NCBI RefSeq assembly: GCF_019097595.1
Contig: NC_080718.1
Span: forward strand, 11,440,657-11,504,656
Length of the DNA: 64,000 bases
Direction: 5' to 3'
Source: Hemibagrus wyckioides
Lineage: Eukaryota > Chordata > Actinopteri > Siluriformes > Bagridae
This document shows, one piece after another, positions 22,747 through 34,793 of this stretch. Numbering within the stretch: the first letter of the stretch is position 1; every line of letters starts with the position of its first letter. The notes under the pieces were generated by a model. The model saw nothing but the letters and a program-made list of their open reading frames with translations, made no database searches and was not told where the DNA came from. Position numbers and translations under genes: made by a program.

Positions 22747-23398
22747 ACTACTTGACATGCCAACAAATAGTCTAGATAAGACATGATTGAAGTAGGCATG
22801 GCAGATCATAAAAAGCCCAAAAGTTCACTTAGGTACTGTGGCACAAGACCATTCAGTGCTTTATAGGTCAACAGTAGTATTTTATAATCAATATGAAATT
22901 ACATGGGGAGCCAATACAGTAGATAGGAAATAACGAGTAATGTGTTAATTCCGGACTAACTTGCTTGGTTTTGCACATACTGGAACATCCAGACAGTGAC
23001 AAATTTCAATAATCACATAGAGGAAACATAGAGGAAGCAAAAGCACAAACTAGTATTTCTGCATCAAGCAGTGACACTATATTTTTTAATCTTAGGAATA
23101 TTTCTGAGATGAAAGTAGGCTATCATAGTGATACTATCTACATAAGCTTCAACTGATAGACTGTCAGTAATAACATATATATAACATATACTGCTGTACA
23201 TGATGAAATAGAAAATCCAGTTATTCTATAATCAAGAAGCTTGTGACTTTGACCATGGCATGGTTGTTTCAACATGTCAACAAGGCCACAAGCCTGCAGA
23301 CCCTCTGCTCACAGAATGCTTTATGTATCTTGTTGGTTCCTATCTGGCACCAACAAACATACCTCAGTTAAAGTCACTGAGATCACTGTAGAAGCTGT

Positions 23399-23711
23399 TT
23401 GTGAATGTAGAACGGAGCTGGGAGAAATGAGTAGTATGGTTCTGCACCTGCACGGGATTACTCTATGTGTTTTGTCTTGCAGTGAGTGGGAGAGGTGACA
23501 AAGTGGGAAGGATGAGCACTGCGAGAGAGAGAGCTGAGCAGTACCAATCTACATGTGTGTGTGGGAGCACAGAGATAATTAAAGTCACTGAAAAGTGAAA
23601 CTCAAAAGACAGTTAAAATAAAGATTTCCTTTAGTTGTTTCAAGCCTGCCTCCTATATTCTCATTCCTACCCAAACCCTCAGAAACATTACACTGGTGCC
23701 AAAACCTGGGA
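23399..23711 (+). mobile_element. Gypsy LTR 3' part with tRNA-Phe-type primer site
   Basis: The segment GTTTGTGAATGTAGAACGGA to TCAGAAACATTACA looks like the 3' part of an LTR, with AATAAAGATTTCC as a possible polyadenylation signal. It is followed at 23694-23711 by TGGTGCCAAAACCTGGGA. That matches 16 of 18 positions of the complement of the vertebrate tRNA-Phe 3' end, the primer site I know from fish gypsy elements. Related LTR sequence occurs at 28595-28680 and 54071-54340. The LTR's 5' end is unclear. Confidence 0.65.
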
Positions 23712-24625
23712 GTTTATGAAGATACACTATGATGATGGAGTCTTTGCCACCAGCAAAGATCTCTGGCCTCCACAAGAACCAACATCAGGCCCTCCTCAAG
23801 CTATAATTGGAGCAGGAGGAGCATTTCCAGGACCTGCTCTAAGCCCAAGCAAAAGAACTGGCTGGTGCTTTGGAACCTGATCCAGCCGACGGGTACTCAC
23901 ACAGCAGCTGCTGTGGCCATATCCCAAGTTGAAGATGGGAAAACATCATGACCCAAAAGCATGGAAACATAGACCTGGCCAGAATATCAGCAGGGAGTCC
24001 GCTAGCTGCCACTGCTGTCTGTCACTATATTCCAATGACAGGGAAATCTTAGGGGCATATCATCAAAGCTGCTGGTTGTGAACCAGTTTGTATACCCAAC
24101 CTGAAGCAGGTGATATTGCAGGTGATATTGGGTTTGTTGCAACCAGGTACAGCACCCGCAGCTTCCTTCTCAGGAAGTTCTCTGTTGCACCTATTTGCAT
24201 TAATGCAACATCTTTTCCAGCCCTTTTTTGAATTATCAAGGATAGGTTATATCAAGTGATGCAGGATACTCACACACAGGATGAAATGACCCAATTATTG
24301 GTCCTGAAGAGCTCAGGGGAATTGTTATTCCAGGCACATCACTATATTCCAATGACAGGGAAATCTTAGGGCCATATCATCATGCCATAAGAGTGGACAG
24401 CATGAGGGCATCACTTTGTGTTAGTCCTGGTGGATTATGCAACATGATGCCCACAACAGTGACTCTGTGCAGCACCTCAGATTGCAGGGTTGCTGAGGGA
24501 CTCTTTCATGCCAGGATCCCGACAGAGATCCTGACTGACCAGGGCACCACATTTTGTCACTACACTACACAAATTAATGGTCTGGTCAAAAAGTTTACTA
24601 AAACACTATTTATCTATATATGATT
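23712..24625 (+). pseudogene. Gypsy gag-integrase remnant with large deletions
   Basis: After the primer site, gag-like words appear (GAGCATTTCCAGGACCTGCT and CAAGCAAAAGAACTGG near 23821-23860), matching 28720-28770. At about 24320-24625 the sequence becomes integrase: an HHYIPMTGK zinc-region relic, a broken VLVDYAT motif, and ARIPTEILTDQGTTF, which carries the second catalytic Asp region. Protease, RT and RNase H are absent. A 43-bp segment is repeated at 24023-24065 and 24340-24382. Confidence 0.7.
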
Positions 24626-24679
24626 TGTAAGATTTTTGATAATGATGCGTGGAATTTGGGAGTTTGAACCCTTGTCTGG

Positions 24680-25660
24680 ATGACCTGGCTGTGACCTTAG
24701 AAACCAACCAGAAAAGAGGAAGAAGAGCCAGCTAATATGCTGTGGCTTTCGACCCCCACTCCCCACCATTCTGCTAGCTAACATTCAGTCACTGGATGTC
24801 TGCAGAGGTACCAGACTCAGCCATCGAACCAGTGGGGATCTCCGTGTATGGCCCAGACAGGGTGAAAAACTTGTCAGGAAAAATCAAAGGATGAGGTGTA
24901 TGTTTTATGATCAGTAACTCTTGTACACAACATCAAGTTCTTTTGCTCCCTTGACCTGGAATACCTCACAGTCCTGTGTCGACTGTTTTGGCTACTGAGG
25001 GAATTCACAGGGGTTGTTATTACAGCTGTGTACATTCCTCCAAAGGCTGACACAGAGCAGGCAAGAACTGTATGGACATTAGCACGCAGGAAACCGTGCA
25101 CCCTGAGGCCATGTTTATTGTGACTGGGGACTTTGAAAGCCAACTTAAGGACAAGTACTCCAAAATACTCACATGCAATACACAGGGGGGACTGAGTTTT
25201 TGACCATTCTTACCCTCCCTTCTGGGATTGCTACAAATCCCTTCCCTGACCAACTTTCTGCAAATCAGGTCACTTTTCCATGCTGCTCCTGCCCAATTAA
25301 GGACAGAAACTGAAACTGGAAGCTCCTGCCCTCAGGATGATTCTGTGCTGTCTGGACCAATCGATTCTATGCTGCAGGGCTGTTTTGACCACGTGGACTG
25401 GGAGATGTTCTGGTCAGCCTCTGATGGTGAGATTAAGGTTTATTGAGATACTGTAACGTGTTTCATCAGGAAGTGCATTGAAGATGTTGTGCTGACAAAA
25501 ACAATTCAAATTTACCCCAACCAAAAACCATGGATCAGCAGCGAGGTACACAAAGCACAATAATGTGCTTTCAATTCCAGAGACATAGAAGAGTACAAAC
25601 AAACCAGCTGTGCCCTCCGTAAAATCATAAAAAATGAAAAAAACCAGTGCAGAAACAGGA
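24680..25660 (+). pseudogene. LINE endonuclease region, plus strand (part 1)
   Basis: Frames carry RGRRAS, VPDSAIEPVGISVYG, IHRGC/AVYIPPK-type text, EAMFIVTGDFE (near the AGDFN motif) and CKSGHFSML where the family has the catalytic SDH triad. Asp is replaced by Gly, so the endonuclease is dead. A linker then reads CFIRKCIEDVVLTKTI and NQKPWISSEV. The order matches the apurinic-endonuclease half of a fish L2/CR1/Rex-like LINE. It stops abruptly at the tail of an opposite-strand LINE. The missing RT should follow; only the C-terminal end is found, at 28135-28555. Confidence 0.75.
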
Positions 25661-25971
25661 TAGATAGATACAACTTTATTGTCATTGTAAAATACAGGTA
25701 CATAGCAACTAAATGCTGTTTAGCATCTACCAGAAGTGCGAATAGTAGAAACTGTGCAAATGAACAAGTGCAGATAAATATGTAAATATGTGCATCAATA
25801 AATAAGGCTATGTCAGTATGCGCATAGAGAAATATGCACAAGTTGTATTTTCATCATATAAAGTGTTAAGAAAAGAGAAATTATATATCTGTGCAAAATG
25901 TATGCATTATGTACATTGTATGTACAACAATAACAGAGACAATATACAGTATATATACAGATGGTATATAT

Positions 25972-26052
<81 letters not shown>

Positions 26053-28134
26053 GGATGATAGATAGATAGATAAACTAGGTGTAATCTATGAATTAACAAT
26101 ATGTCCTGGATGGAAGGAGGTTGAACAGTTTCTGACTAGGGTGGGTGGAGTCTTGATGATTTTGTGTGCTCTGTGTAGACATCTACTGTTGTGAAGAGAC
26201 TCAATGGCAGGTAGTTGGGTGCTGATGATGCGTTGGGCAGTTTTCACAACCCTTTGCAGTTATTTATTTCACATATATTATTTATATTCATACCACACTG
26301 TGATGGAGCTTGTCAAGATGCTCTCAATAATGCAGAGGTAAAAATTGGTCACTAAGGGCACTGAAATTGGTCAGGATCTTGGAGTGAACGTCTTGGGGTG
26401 ATCTTGGGGTGAATGATTTTTAATCTTCTCAGGAAGTTCTCTGTTGCACCTTCCTAATGAGAGTTGAGGTGTTCAGATGCCAAGACAGATCCTCAGAGAT
26501 GTATCCCATTGATGTAGATATGGGAGTGTCTGCTGCTGTTATTTTCCGGGACATCCACAATGAGCTATTTGGTCTTCATGGCATTGAGGGTGAGGTTGTT
26601 TATAGAACATCACGGTGACAGGCTTCGGATCACCTCCCTGTAGGGCGATTCATCATTGTTGATTTGACCAACAACTGTGGTATCATCTGCATATTTGATG
26701 AATATGCGGAACACAATCATGGGAGAACAGGGAGTAGAGCAGTGGGCTTGGCACCCAGCCTTGTGGGACACCGGTGTTCAGGATAAGGGTTGAGGATATG
26801 TGATTACTTAACCTTACAGACTGAGGTCTATTTGTTAGGAAGTCCATAATCCAACTGCATATAGATGTGCAGATACCCATGTCACTGACCTTACCGATCA
26901 GTTTACATTGGACGACTGTATTAAAAGCAGAGCTGAAGTCAATGGACAACATCCTAATGAATGTATTGTTATTATCCAGGTGTGTGAGAGCTAGATGAAG
27001 AGCAGTGGAAATGGCATCCTCTGTTGATGTATTCGGATGGTAGGCAAACTGATGTGGGTCCAGTGTGATTCATAACACCTTGGTCAAAACGAGCAAAGAA
27101 TGGTTGAGCTCATCTGGGAGGAAGGCATTGCTGGTTGGTATAGATTGTATTGTAGGTTTGTGGTCAGTTATGGTCTGGATACCTTTCAACATGTGTTTGT
27201 GGTTGGAGTTGCTGTGGAAGTGCTCCTCGATGCACAGTTTATGTGCATGCTTGTCTTTCCTAGTGCCCCTTTCAGAAAGAGGCGGACCTCAGAGTTCATC
27301 CATGGCTTCTGATTAGAAAAGTTTTTCACATGTTTGACAGTGGTGATATTGTCACATGTTGATATAGTCCAGTACAGATGCTGTATAGATGTTCATGTCT
27401 GTCTGTGCACCTGAGGTGGCCTGTGAGGCAAACATGCTCCAGTCAGTGTCTTGTAGCTGTTGCTGTAGTGAGAAAATGCCCCTTTCTGGCCATGCCTTCA
27501 CTGTCCTCACTGTTGGTTTCACACGTTTGATGAGTGGTGTGTATTTGGGTAGCATGAACAAAGAGAGGTGATCAGACTGACCCAAGTAAGGGAGGGAAAT
27601 GGCCCTGTATGCCTCAGTAATGTTACTGTAAACATGGTCCAGTGTATTGTCCCCTCTAGTGCAGGAAACATGCTGATGAAATTTGGGGAGTACAGATCTT
27701 AAGTTGGATTGGTTGAAGTCTCCAGCAACAATAATAGCTCTACCGGGATGTATAGCCTGTTGCTTGCTGATAGCTGCATGCAGAGTTCTTCCATAGCAGC
27801 TTTAGCATTAGCATCCGGGGGGATGTATGCTGCAGTCACAACAATGGTTAAGGATTCTCTCAGTAGATAAAAGGGTCTGGATTTAATCATCAAATACTCC
27901 AGATGAGCTGAGCAATGACTTTCAATTGCAGTCGAATCTGTGCACCATGATTTGATAACATAAATGCACAGACCTCCACCCTTGCGCTTACCACACTGTG
28001 TCCCTCAAGCTCAATGATGCTGCTGGGAATGTTGTTGTTAAGCCACGTTTCATTACATGACATTACATTCCTTGATCCATTTTTACGTTGTTATGCTAAA
28101 TCGCAGTTCGTCCATTTTATTCACCAGAGGGACA
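25661..28134 (-). mobile_element. LINE, minus strand, inserted in the plus-strand LINE
   Basis: Read downward, this is one element in order: endonuclease start KMDELR near 28100, GKRKGGGLCIYVIKSWCTDS, VTAAYIPPDANAKAAMEELC (27810), an intact SDH box in MGQSDHLSLFMLPKYTP (27585), RT motif A as [15 protein letters not shown] (26930), the catalytic box [11 protein letters not shown] (about 26690), HSPQDVHSKILTNFYRC, then a 3' tail with ACAATGACAATAAAGTTG and ATCT repeats at 25661. Stops and frameshifts break it. Its length of about 2.5 kb suggests a 5'-truncated copy. Confidence 0.8.
25975..26072. repeat. (GATA)n microsatellite
   Basis: Nearly 100 bp of GATA/TAGA repeat with a few GATGATA interruptions, in the 3' region of the minus-strand LINE. 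Confidence 0.95.
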
Positions 28135-28555
28135 GCTTTTCCCCCCAGGCTGTCAGATTGCTAAACACTCAGGACTAACATAGTACACAGCACATCACTC
28201 ATCGAATTACTATGGGAAGCACTGCACTTTACAGCTCACCAGACTCTGTGAATACATTTTATTCGTACTCTGCCTGTGCATATGACATGACATACTGTGC
28301 GATCTATCATATAAATCATATGTCATCATGGTCATTACCAAACTGCTTATTTACCAATTATTCTACTGTGTATACTGTACAATAATGTATCATATGTCAT
28401 TACCATACTGTTTATCCAAAGCATATATTTATAGTAGTATTTTAATTTGTACATTTGTACATTTGTACATATTTTACTGCAATGTCTGGAGCTACATTCA
28501 AGAATTTCACTCACTTCTACACGTGTAGAAGACCATAAAGTGATTTGATTTGTTG
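28135..28555 (+). mobile_element. LINE C-terminal end and 3' UTR, plus strand (part 2)
   Basis: CCCCAGGCTGTCAGATTGCT encodes FFPQAVRLLN, the conserved C-terminal peptide of this LINE type. A 3' region follows, rich in GCACTTTACA and CTGTGCATATGACATGACAT words, with a tail CATAAAGTGATTTGATTTG near 28550. Its strand and position fit the missing end of the LINE cut at 25660. Confidence 0.65.
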
Positions 28556-28559
28556 TTTG

Positions 28560-29290
28560 CAGTATGGGAGTTCATGCAAGCCTCCACTGGGTCAGTGGCA
28601 TAGCAGACACAGAGGCTGGAATGGTCAAATGCCAGTTTGTGAATGGAAGGCAGAGCTGGGAGAAATAACCGGTAAGGGTCTGACACCAAGCACTCCTAGA
28701 GTTGCAGACAGTGCAGGAGCAGAAATTTCAGGCTCTGCTCCAAGCACAGGCAAAAGACTGGCAGCTGCTCTGCATGGTCCACCAGGGAACTCCAGTAGCA
28801 GTCCTGCAGGCCACATCCCACTTAGCAGGATGGGGCTGCACAACAACGGCAAAGTCTTCATCGAGTTCTTTGAGTGTGTGCCCTACATGTGGGGGTGGCC
28901 AAAATCAGAGCTGGCAGTCTGCCGGCTTCTGCTGTTATCCAGAGAAGCCACGCTCATGGCCCAACAGCTTCCCTTCTGCAGCATGCTGGAACATCTGGAC
29001 CTCAAGTGTGAGATTTTGCAGCAGGTCAACTGCACCCCAGAACAGCACCATTAGCTGGCTGCCTGTTTGTGTTCTCTTAACAGCTCTCGGATATCTGCTG
29101 TAGGTGGATGCTGGATGAGAAGTGAAGCGACAATTATGTTGTTGACCTCATGGTACTGGAGCGGTTTGTCACTCGACTGCTGGAGGAGACAGCCAAATGG
29201 GTCCAGTGCCAAAGTCCAATGGCATTAGAAGATGTGATCTAGCTGGTGGAAGACCGCTTGACAGCCACACTTTCCAAAACCTTCTGAACT
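28560..29290 (+). pseudogene. Gypsy gag with SCAN-like domain, remnant
   Basis: A partial LTR (GTTTGTGAATGGAAGGCAGAGC at 28635) runs straight into gag. LQTVQEQKFQALLQAQAKDW is a coiled-coil-like start, then a SCAN-like capsid: RMGLHNNGKVFIEFFECVPY, MWGWPKSELAVCRLLLLSRE, AQQLPF, and LKCEILQQVNCTPEQHH. The match continues in other frames to LERFVTRLLEETAKWVQCQS at about 29150-29210. Frameshifts at 29030-29130 and stops kill it. Homologous gag words occur at 23820, so this is a second copy of the same family. Confidence 0.75.
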
Positions 29291-29299
29291 TGCTACAAT

Positions 29300-32200
29300 C
29301 TGAAAATGAATCCTGAAATTCTCATCTGTTGTATCATATGTCTTAAGCTAAGCTTAAGCTTAGGGTGACATTCAGATTTCTGTTATGCTTCTTTGAGATT
29401 TGTGAGTGTCTACTGTTATAATTAAATATTATTATTTTTAGGTTTGTATAATTTTTTTTAATATTTGCTTTATATTATGCTAATTATTACTTCAGCATTG
29501 GAATGTATACTTTTACATATTGTCTACTTCTTGTGCACTTTTATTGGCCTGTACTACAAAGAATAGGTGTCGTTGATAAGTTTCTAATCATATAACTGTT
29601 GTACTTAATGTTTACAATTTATTTGGATACTCTGTACTCTGAAAACATTTATAGTGCACTTTTAATCACCGTTTTTTGGTCTAAAGTAGACTTCAATAGG
29701 CCCAGAAGACATTCAGAAGTCAGAAAGTATTCACTGTTGAAAGAAGGTGAATAAATTGTCACCAGAACTGTTTATAGCTACCATACTAAGTGTCAGGCAA
29801 CAGTGACCTTCAAATACTGTGTGATTTGGACGTGGCCCACAGGCTTAGTATGAACACAAATCACAATGACCACAAATGACAGCTGATCCCTGATGGCATT
29901 TTTATTAACATGTTCAAAGTGGAGGGAGACAGAAAAGTGCAGGCGAAGCAGTTTTGGTGTGGTAGTGCTCGGGTATGGGGAGCTTTTTTGTTAACAGTTG
30001 GAAACTCAGATGTGATGCTCAAGGGAAGATTTTTTCAGGTGAATCTGATGTGAACAGTAGAGAGAAATGTTCATGCTAACATAAATGAAAGGTGGATCTG
30101 TCTTCTCTTCCTGCAAGCACCTATTTTCTGCTTCTCTTCATGAGCTGCCTGGCAACGAGGTTTGGCAGCCTGGTGCAAGTGCATTTGTTTGTGTTTTGTT
30201 CACTATTCTAAATGTTTTTTCTGTTGTAATGGCATTGTGATCCAGGGTTCATTACCTGTGCATGAGGCTCTGTTAACACATTCACAACTGTTAGTAACCA
30301 TTCACATTGTCTTTTTTTTCTTCACTGTAACAAACAAGGTTTCTGAAAATTATCTTTAAAACTTTGACATTAAATGAAAAATGTACTGACATGCATAGAA
30401 TAACCAATCATGGACATTTAGACACATAAAATCAAAATATTTTTTGTTTGGGACATTCAAAGGATATTCAAAAAGCAACATACATCACCACATCAATGCT
30501 ACCAGCTGTGATTCTTCCTGTAAATGCCTGTGACCAGAATACTGTACAACTAATCTCTCCTGTGGGTGATCTAGGCAGCCAAACAACAGTACCTCCATAG
30601 CCAGTCCACCAGTTTATGAATGACATATTCAGAATTTCAGAGACACAAAGGCTCATTGTCGTGGAATCAAAAGGTGTTTATTTTATTTATTTTTTATTTT
30701 TTTTAATGTGTTCTGTGTAAAATGTAATAACCTTAGTTTTTCCAGTCATAGCTGAGCTATATTGGCTGAAAGTAGTAAAGAGCCACTAGACCCTTTTTAC
30801 TAGGGCACAACCCCCTGTGAAATTTTTCTGATGAATCTTTGTCTAATGAAGTAGATTACAGTAGATACATCTGAAAGTAGGTTTTTCTGTTCATTGAGTA
30901 TTATGGTTTTTAACAGCAGCTGAAGAGAAAGTATCATGCATATCCTCTAACACCGTAATCCCCTTGCTGTGCTCCTCCTTCCTGTCCCTGTGGAAACCTT
31001 GACTTGCAGTCAGGCAATAATTCACAATACGTCAATTTAGCTGAGGACTGAGGAGAGTAACCAGGCTACCAGGCTAATTATAACCAGGCTTATTGCTGTG
31101 TTAATGAGTAGTATGTGAATTTGTATGTAACTGAATGAAGACATCCTGTTTTCCAGATCTAATTTACTTGTTAGCCTGTTAACTGATAAAAGAATACTTG
31201 TTTATCTGTTCTAATATGGCATTCTGCCACAAACGATGTGAATTAATCATCAGGAAATGAAAGCTATTTGAAGTGAGTTATTCACTTAGGGCAAAAATGC
31301 TAGGTTAAGTTTTAAAAATGTGTTAGCTGTTCTGTTTGCAGGGAGTGGTCTACTTAGTACTACCTAGCTTATTTGTATTTATTTAGATGGATATAAAGAT
31401 ATAAAAATGTGGAGTCATTGGTCATCAGCCAAACTGTCAGCAGTTTACGTTAACATAACATATTTTACATAACATAGCATATTTTAGCAAAAACCTTTAT
31501 TTTAGCAAAAACATATGATTCATGGAAATACATACCTACATACGTACATACATACCTACATACATAAATATTACAAATACTCTGGTGTTATTTTTGCAAT
31601 TTCCCTTTGAAATTTAGATATTATTGCATGCTTAAGAATGTTCTAAGGAATGCTGACAATATCTTGTAATCTGAAAATTGCTTTGTACTGTCACTGTAAA
31701 TTCCATTTGTTTATTTTAATGAGAAGGCTATCTTTTACCTATTGCCCTTAGAAATTCAATGCTGTATGATACAGTGTGCTAAAGTTGGTGGCTTTATCTC
31801 CAGCCAGGTTCCTCAGTGGGGGAGGAAAGCTGTATTCTCAGGAACAAACTCTTTAAAGGACTGATCTCAGATAGGGTTCCACTTTCGGAGAAAAACAGCA
31901 AAGCAGTTTGCTCAAAGCTGCCACAAACTCCCATGATTCCTAATTACACTATGCAGATTATGTTAATAGTTAGCTCACCGGTGAGCAGAACAATGCAGCT
32001 AATTATGTAACACAATATCATGGGTAAGACAGAAGTCAGCCTGTATCTTCTGTATCTTGTCACATTGCTACATGTGCAAGGATGTAGTATAATAAGTTAC
32101 TTCATATGTTATGTAGGAAGTATGTTGCTACTGAAGACTGTTGTTTGTGTAGGACTGTTTGTTTTTTTCCTCATGGCTAAATGGTCTCAAACAGTTTAAT

Positions 32201-34095
32201 TTGCTCTAAATGGCATGTAGTGATAATTAGTTGGTAATGTGTGTGCACATGGTGTAATGACTTTATCGGCAAAAGGCTTGAGAAGTGGCGCACTGCTAAC
32301 GTCAACATTGACAAGTGTTCTGAAGAGGAATGACCCTCCTGGTGCCAGTAAATTACCATGTGTGTATATAGATGTGTGTGCGAGGCAGTGAGCTTGTTGG
32401 TATGTGCGTGTATCAGTGGATGTTCTCACTGCCATGGTGCTAGAAGAGATCTGTTGGAAATTATTCACGATCTATTTTCAGTGCTCCTTCCGACTTCTGA
32501 GCCTGAAGGTAGTCTCGCCTTTTTTCCAAACGGTTCCCCAAGATCAATTTTTAATTTACTGACAGTTCAACTAATAACAAATCCAATTACACAGCAGCTG
32601 CTTCCAAATAGACTTATTGAGGGCTTCTTGCTGATTTGCCCATTTAAAAGAGGAAGATGGTAGCAGGAAAGAATCAAGCGTTGAAGAAAGTGAGGTGGAT
32701 CTTATTAGCATTCAGGAGGGAAGACAGGCCTCATGCCAGAGGAGTCTGCCGTCCTCAGTCGAAACCTGCGGCTGTTGTCCATTTCATTTCAACAGAATGA
32801 ATGCAAAGGTCAGCTCCAGCATCTGGCTTCATACAATGTTCTTTTTTTTTTTTGTTGTAGCCAAATTGCTCAAGTTAAATCAAGCGGTCAAATCCTAGGC
32901 TTCTAAAAGTCAGTTGAAGGCATGTTCTTGGAGTGAGGTGGAAAAACGCTGTATAAAGCACTGGTCAGAAAGAACACAGTTTTAATTGAAGCCACACAAA
33001 AAAAAAACACAAAAAATGCACTACTTATTCTGGAATTTGGATTATATTACCTATCATATTAATTTACTAAGGTATCCCACTACAAGATACAAGGAAATTA
33101 AGGAGTATGTCATTCTCTCTGGGTCAGCTTTCATCAGCAAGAGACTCATCCATCAGAAGACAGCTATCCACCCATTACAGACCCATTATCCATTACAAAT
33201 GCTTTTCAAAAGATTATTAATTGGATGAATGGCTCATCAGACATAAATCTTTAACATTCCGTAGCCCCTGCAGCTAAATGACTACACTCCACCTCATTTA
33301 CATTCTTATCCAAATCAAGTACTCACCCTACAGGAAGACAGAGGGCTGCCTGGCATCCCCTAACAAGTTCATATCCAGATACCTGACTGACATCACTTGT
33401 ACAGAAATACAAAAGTTTTGATGTGTGGATGAGTATTATAAATATGAAATCTGAAATGAGTCAGAATGTGCAGACTGGATCAAGCTGATATGAAAGCCTT
33501 ACTGGTAACTCAAACAACCATTTTTAGACATGGCAAACAGAAAATCATCTCAGATTGCCCAACATGAACCTTGTCTTTTTCCAGTCTTTATCTGTAGCCT
33601 TGGCTGAAAACATGTGTAGCCCATCTGCCTCAAGGTTTATCAACAATGCAGTTCTTTTTTTAAATACAATTCTGTGAAAACTCTAGAGACTATAGTCTCT
33701 AGTGTGTGAAAATTCCAGATCAGCAGCTTCTGAAATACTTTGTTGGAAAAAAAACCTGGCACCAACAATCATGTCACGATAAATACAATATCATTGAGAT
33801 TACTTTTTCCTTATTCTTATTTTTGATGTGAACATTAACTTGCATTTGCATCTGATTTTTACATTGTGCTACTGCCCCATGGTTGGCTGATTATGTATGA
33901 ATGACCAGTGTACAGACATTACTGTTAACATGGCCAGTGGGTGTATATTAGCTTTGTAATGCAATGCCACTATTTGCTTCAAACATCCCCATAGCAAGTG
34001 AGCCATGGTATATCTAATTGCTACCTTTTTTACATTGAACCTAACCTGCTTCGTCATTTGTATCATCGCACCTATGTAATAGTATGTAGATAGCA
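29300..34095. other. Longest stretch without recognised transposon or gene
   Basis: About 4.8 kb with short unconvincing reading frames. Segments 31810-32010 and 32440-32660 read as unique sequence with homeobox-type TAATTA words. They are candidates for conserved non-coding elements by appearance only. A minus-strand frame at 30468-30656 encodes WWTGYGGTVVWLPRSP and GRITAGSIDVVMYVAF, which looks protein-like but matches no family I know. A 20-bp palindrome (CTAGAGACTATAGTCTCTAG) lies at 33683-33702. (CATA)n-like text lies near 31530-31570. Confidence 0.35.
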
Positions 34096-34097
34096 AA

Positions 34098-34430
34098 ATA
34101 GGTCTGGCCCAGATCTGGCCCACACAACGCACTTACACTTGGCCCACATACCACAAAGAATGACAGCCCTTTGGTGGCCCATATCTGGTTTGCCAGAGGT
34201 AGGCCACGCATGGGCCAGCATAAGGCCACCACTGGGCCACACTGTAGAAAACATATGGGCAACATAAGCTCAATCACAATCGGGCCACATCTGGCATGGA
34301 CAGACCTGGGCCACATAAACCAAACCATAACTGGGCCACATCTGGCATGCCATCATATAAACAGTGCCATCACTGCCAGACCTGGTCCACATCTGGTTGA
34401 CATACCATATGCCAGTGCCAGCAGTGCCAG
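34098..34430. repeat. Degenerate TGGGCCACATCTGGCATG tandem array
   Basis: GGCCCA/TGGGCC and CATCTGG words recur about every 35-45 bp: CTGGCCCAGATCTGGCCCAC, TGGCCCATATCTGGTTTGCC, CGGGCCACATCTGGCATGG, TGGGCCACATCTGGCATGCC and GGTCCACATCTGG. This is a decayed minisatellite or an array inside a DNA transposon; similar text is scattered in fish genomes. Several apparent reading frames on both strands are products of the repeat. Confidence 0.75.
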
Positions 34431-34706
34431 TCTCCCCCCTTTGCTGCTGTAACAGCCTCTACATTTTGAGGAAGGCTTTCCACTAGATTTTGGAGTGAGG
34501 CACCAATGTTAAGTGAGGAGGCCTGGTGTGCAGTCTACATTCCTGTTCATCCCGAAGGTGTTCATTGGTGTTGTGGTCAGGCCTCTGTGCACTCGAGTTC
34601 TTCCACTCCATCCAGTTTTAGTGATAATCTTAATGCTATTAATTATGATTTTTCCATACAATTCATACAATGTAGCATAGAAATCTAATTGAAATACATT
34701 GAAATA

Positions 34707-34709
<3 letters not shown>

Positions 34710-34791
<82 letters not shown>
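34710..34791. repeat. (TA)n microsatellite
   Basis: About 80 bp of perfect TA repeat. It is a likely site of assembly or length uncertainty. Confidence 0.95.

Positions 34792-34793
<2 letters not shown>

Larger units (their letters stand above)
21240..23180 (-). mobile_element. LINE 3' region on the minus strand, interrupted
   Basis: On the minus strand, 23170 down to 23090 encodes VDSITMIAYFHLRNIPKIKK, matching the C-terminal RT region of a fish LINE (family form: ITR-x-AFFHLRNI). Downstream in that direction, 22910-22780 and 22140-21240 hold the long conserved 3' region, with words such as CATTCAGTGCTTTATAGGTC, AACATCCAGACAGTG and GAGCAATCCAGAGGGAAGAG. It is interrupted by the Tc1-type MITE (22145-22658) and the palindrome (22675-22746). 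Clade assignment is inference. Confidence 0.55.

Noticed and set aside
34171..34452. 93-codon plus-strand frame and three overlapping minus-strand frames
   Set aside because: All derive from the degenerate GGCCCA/CATCTGG repeat, which stays open on both strands.
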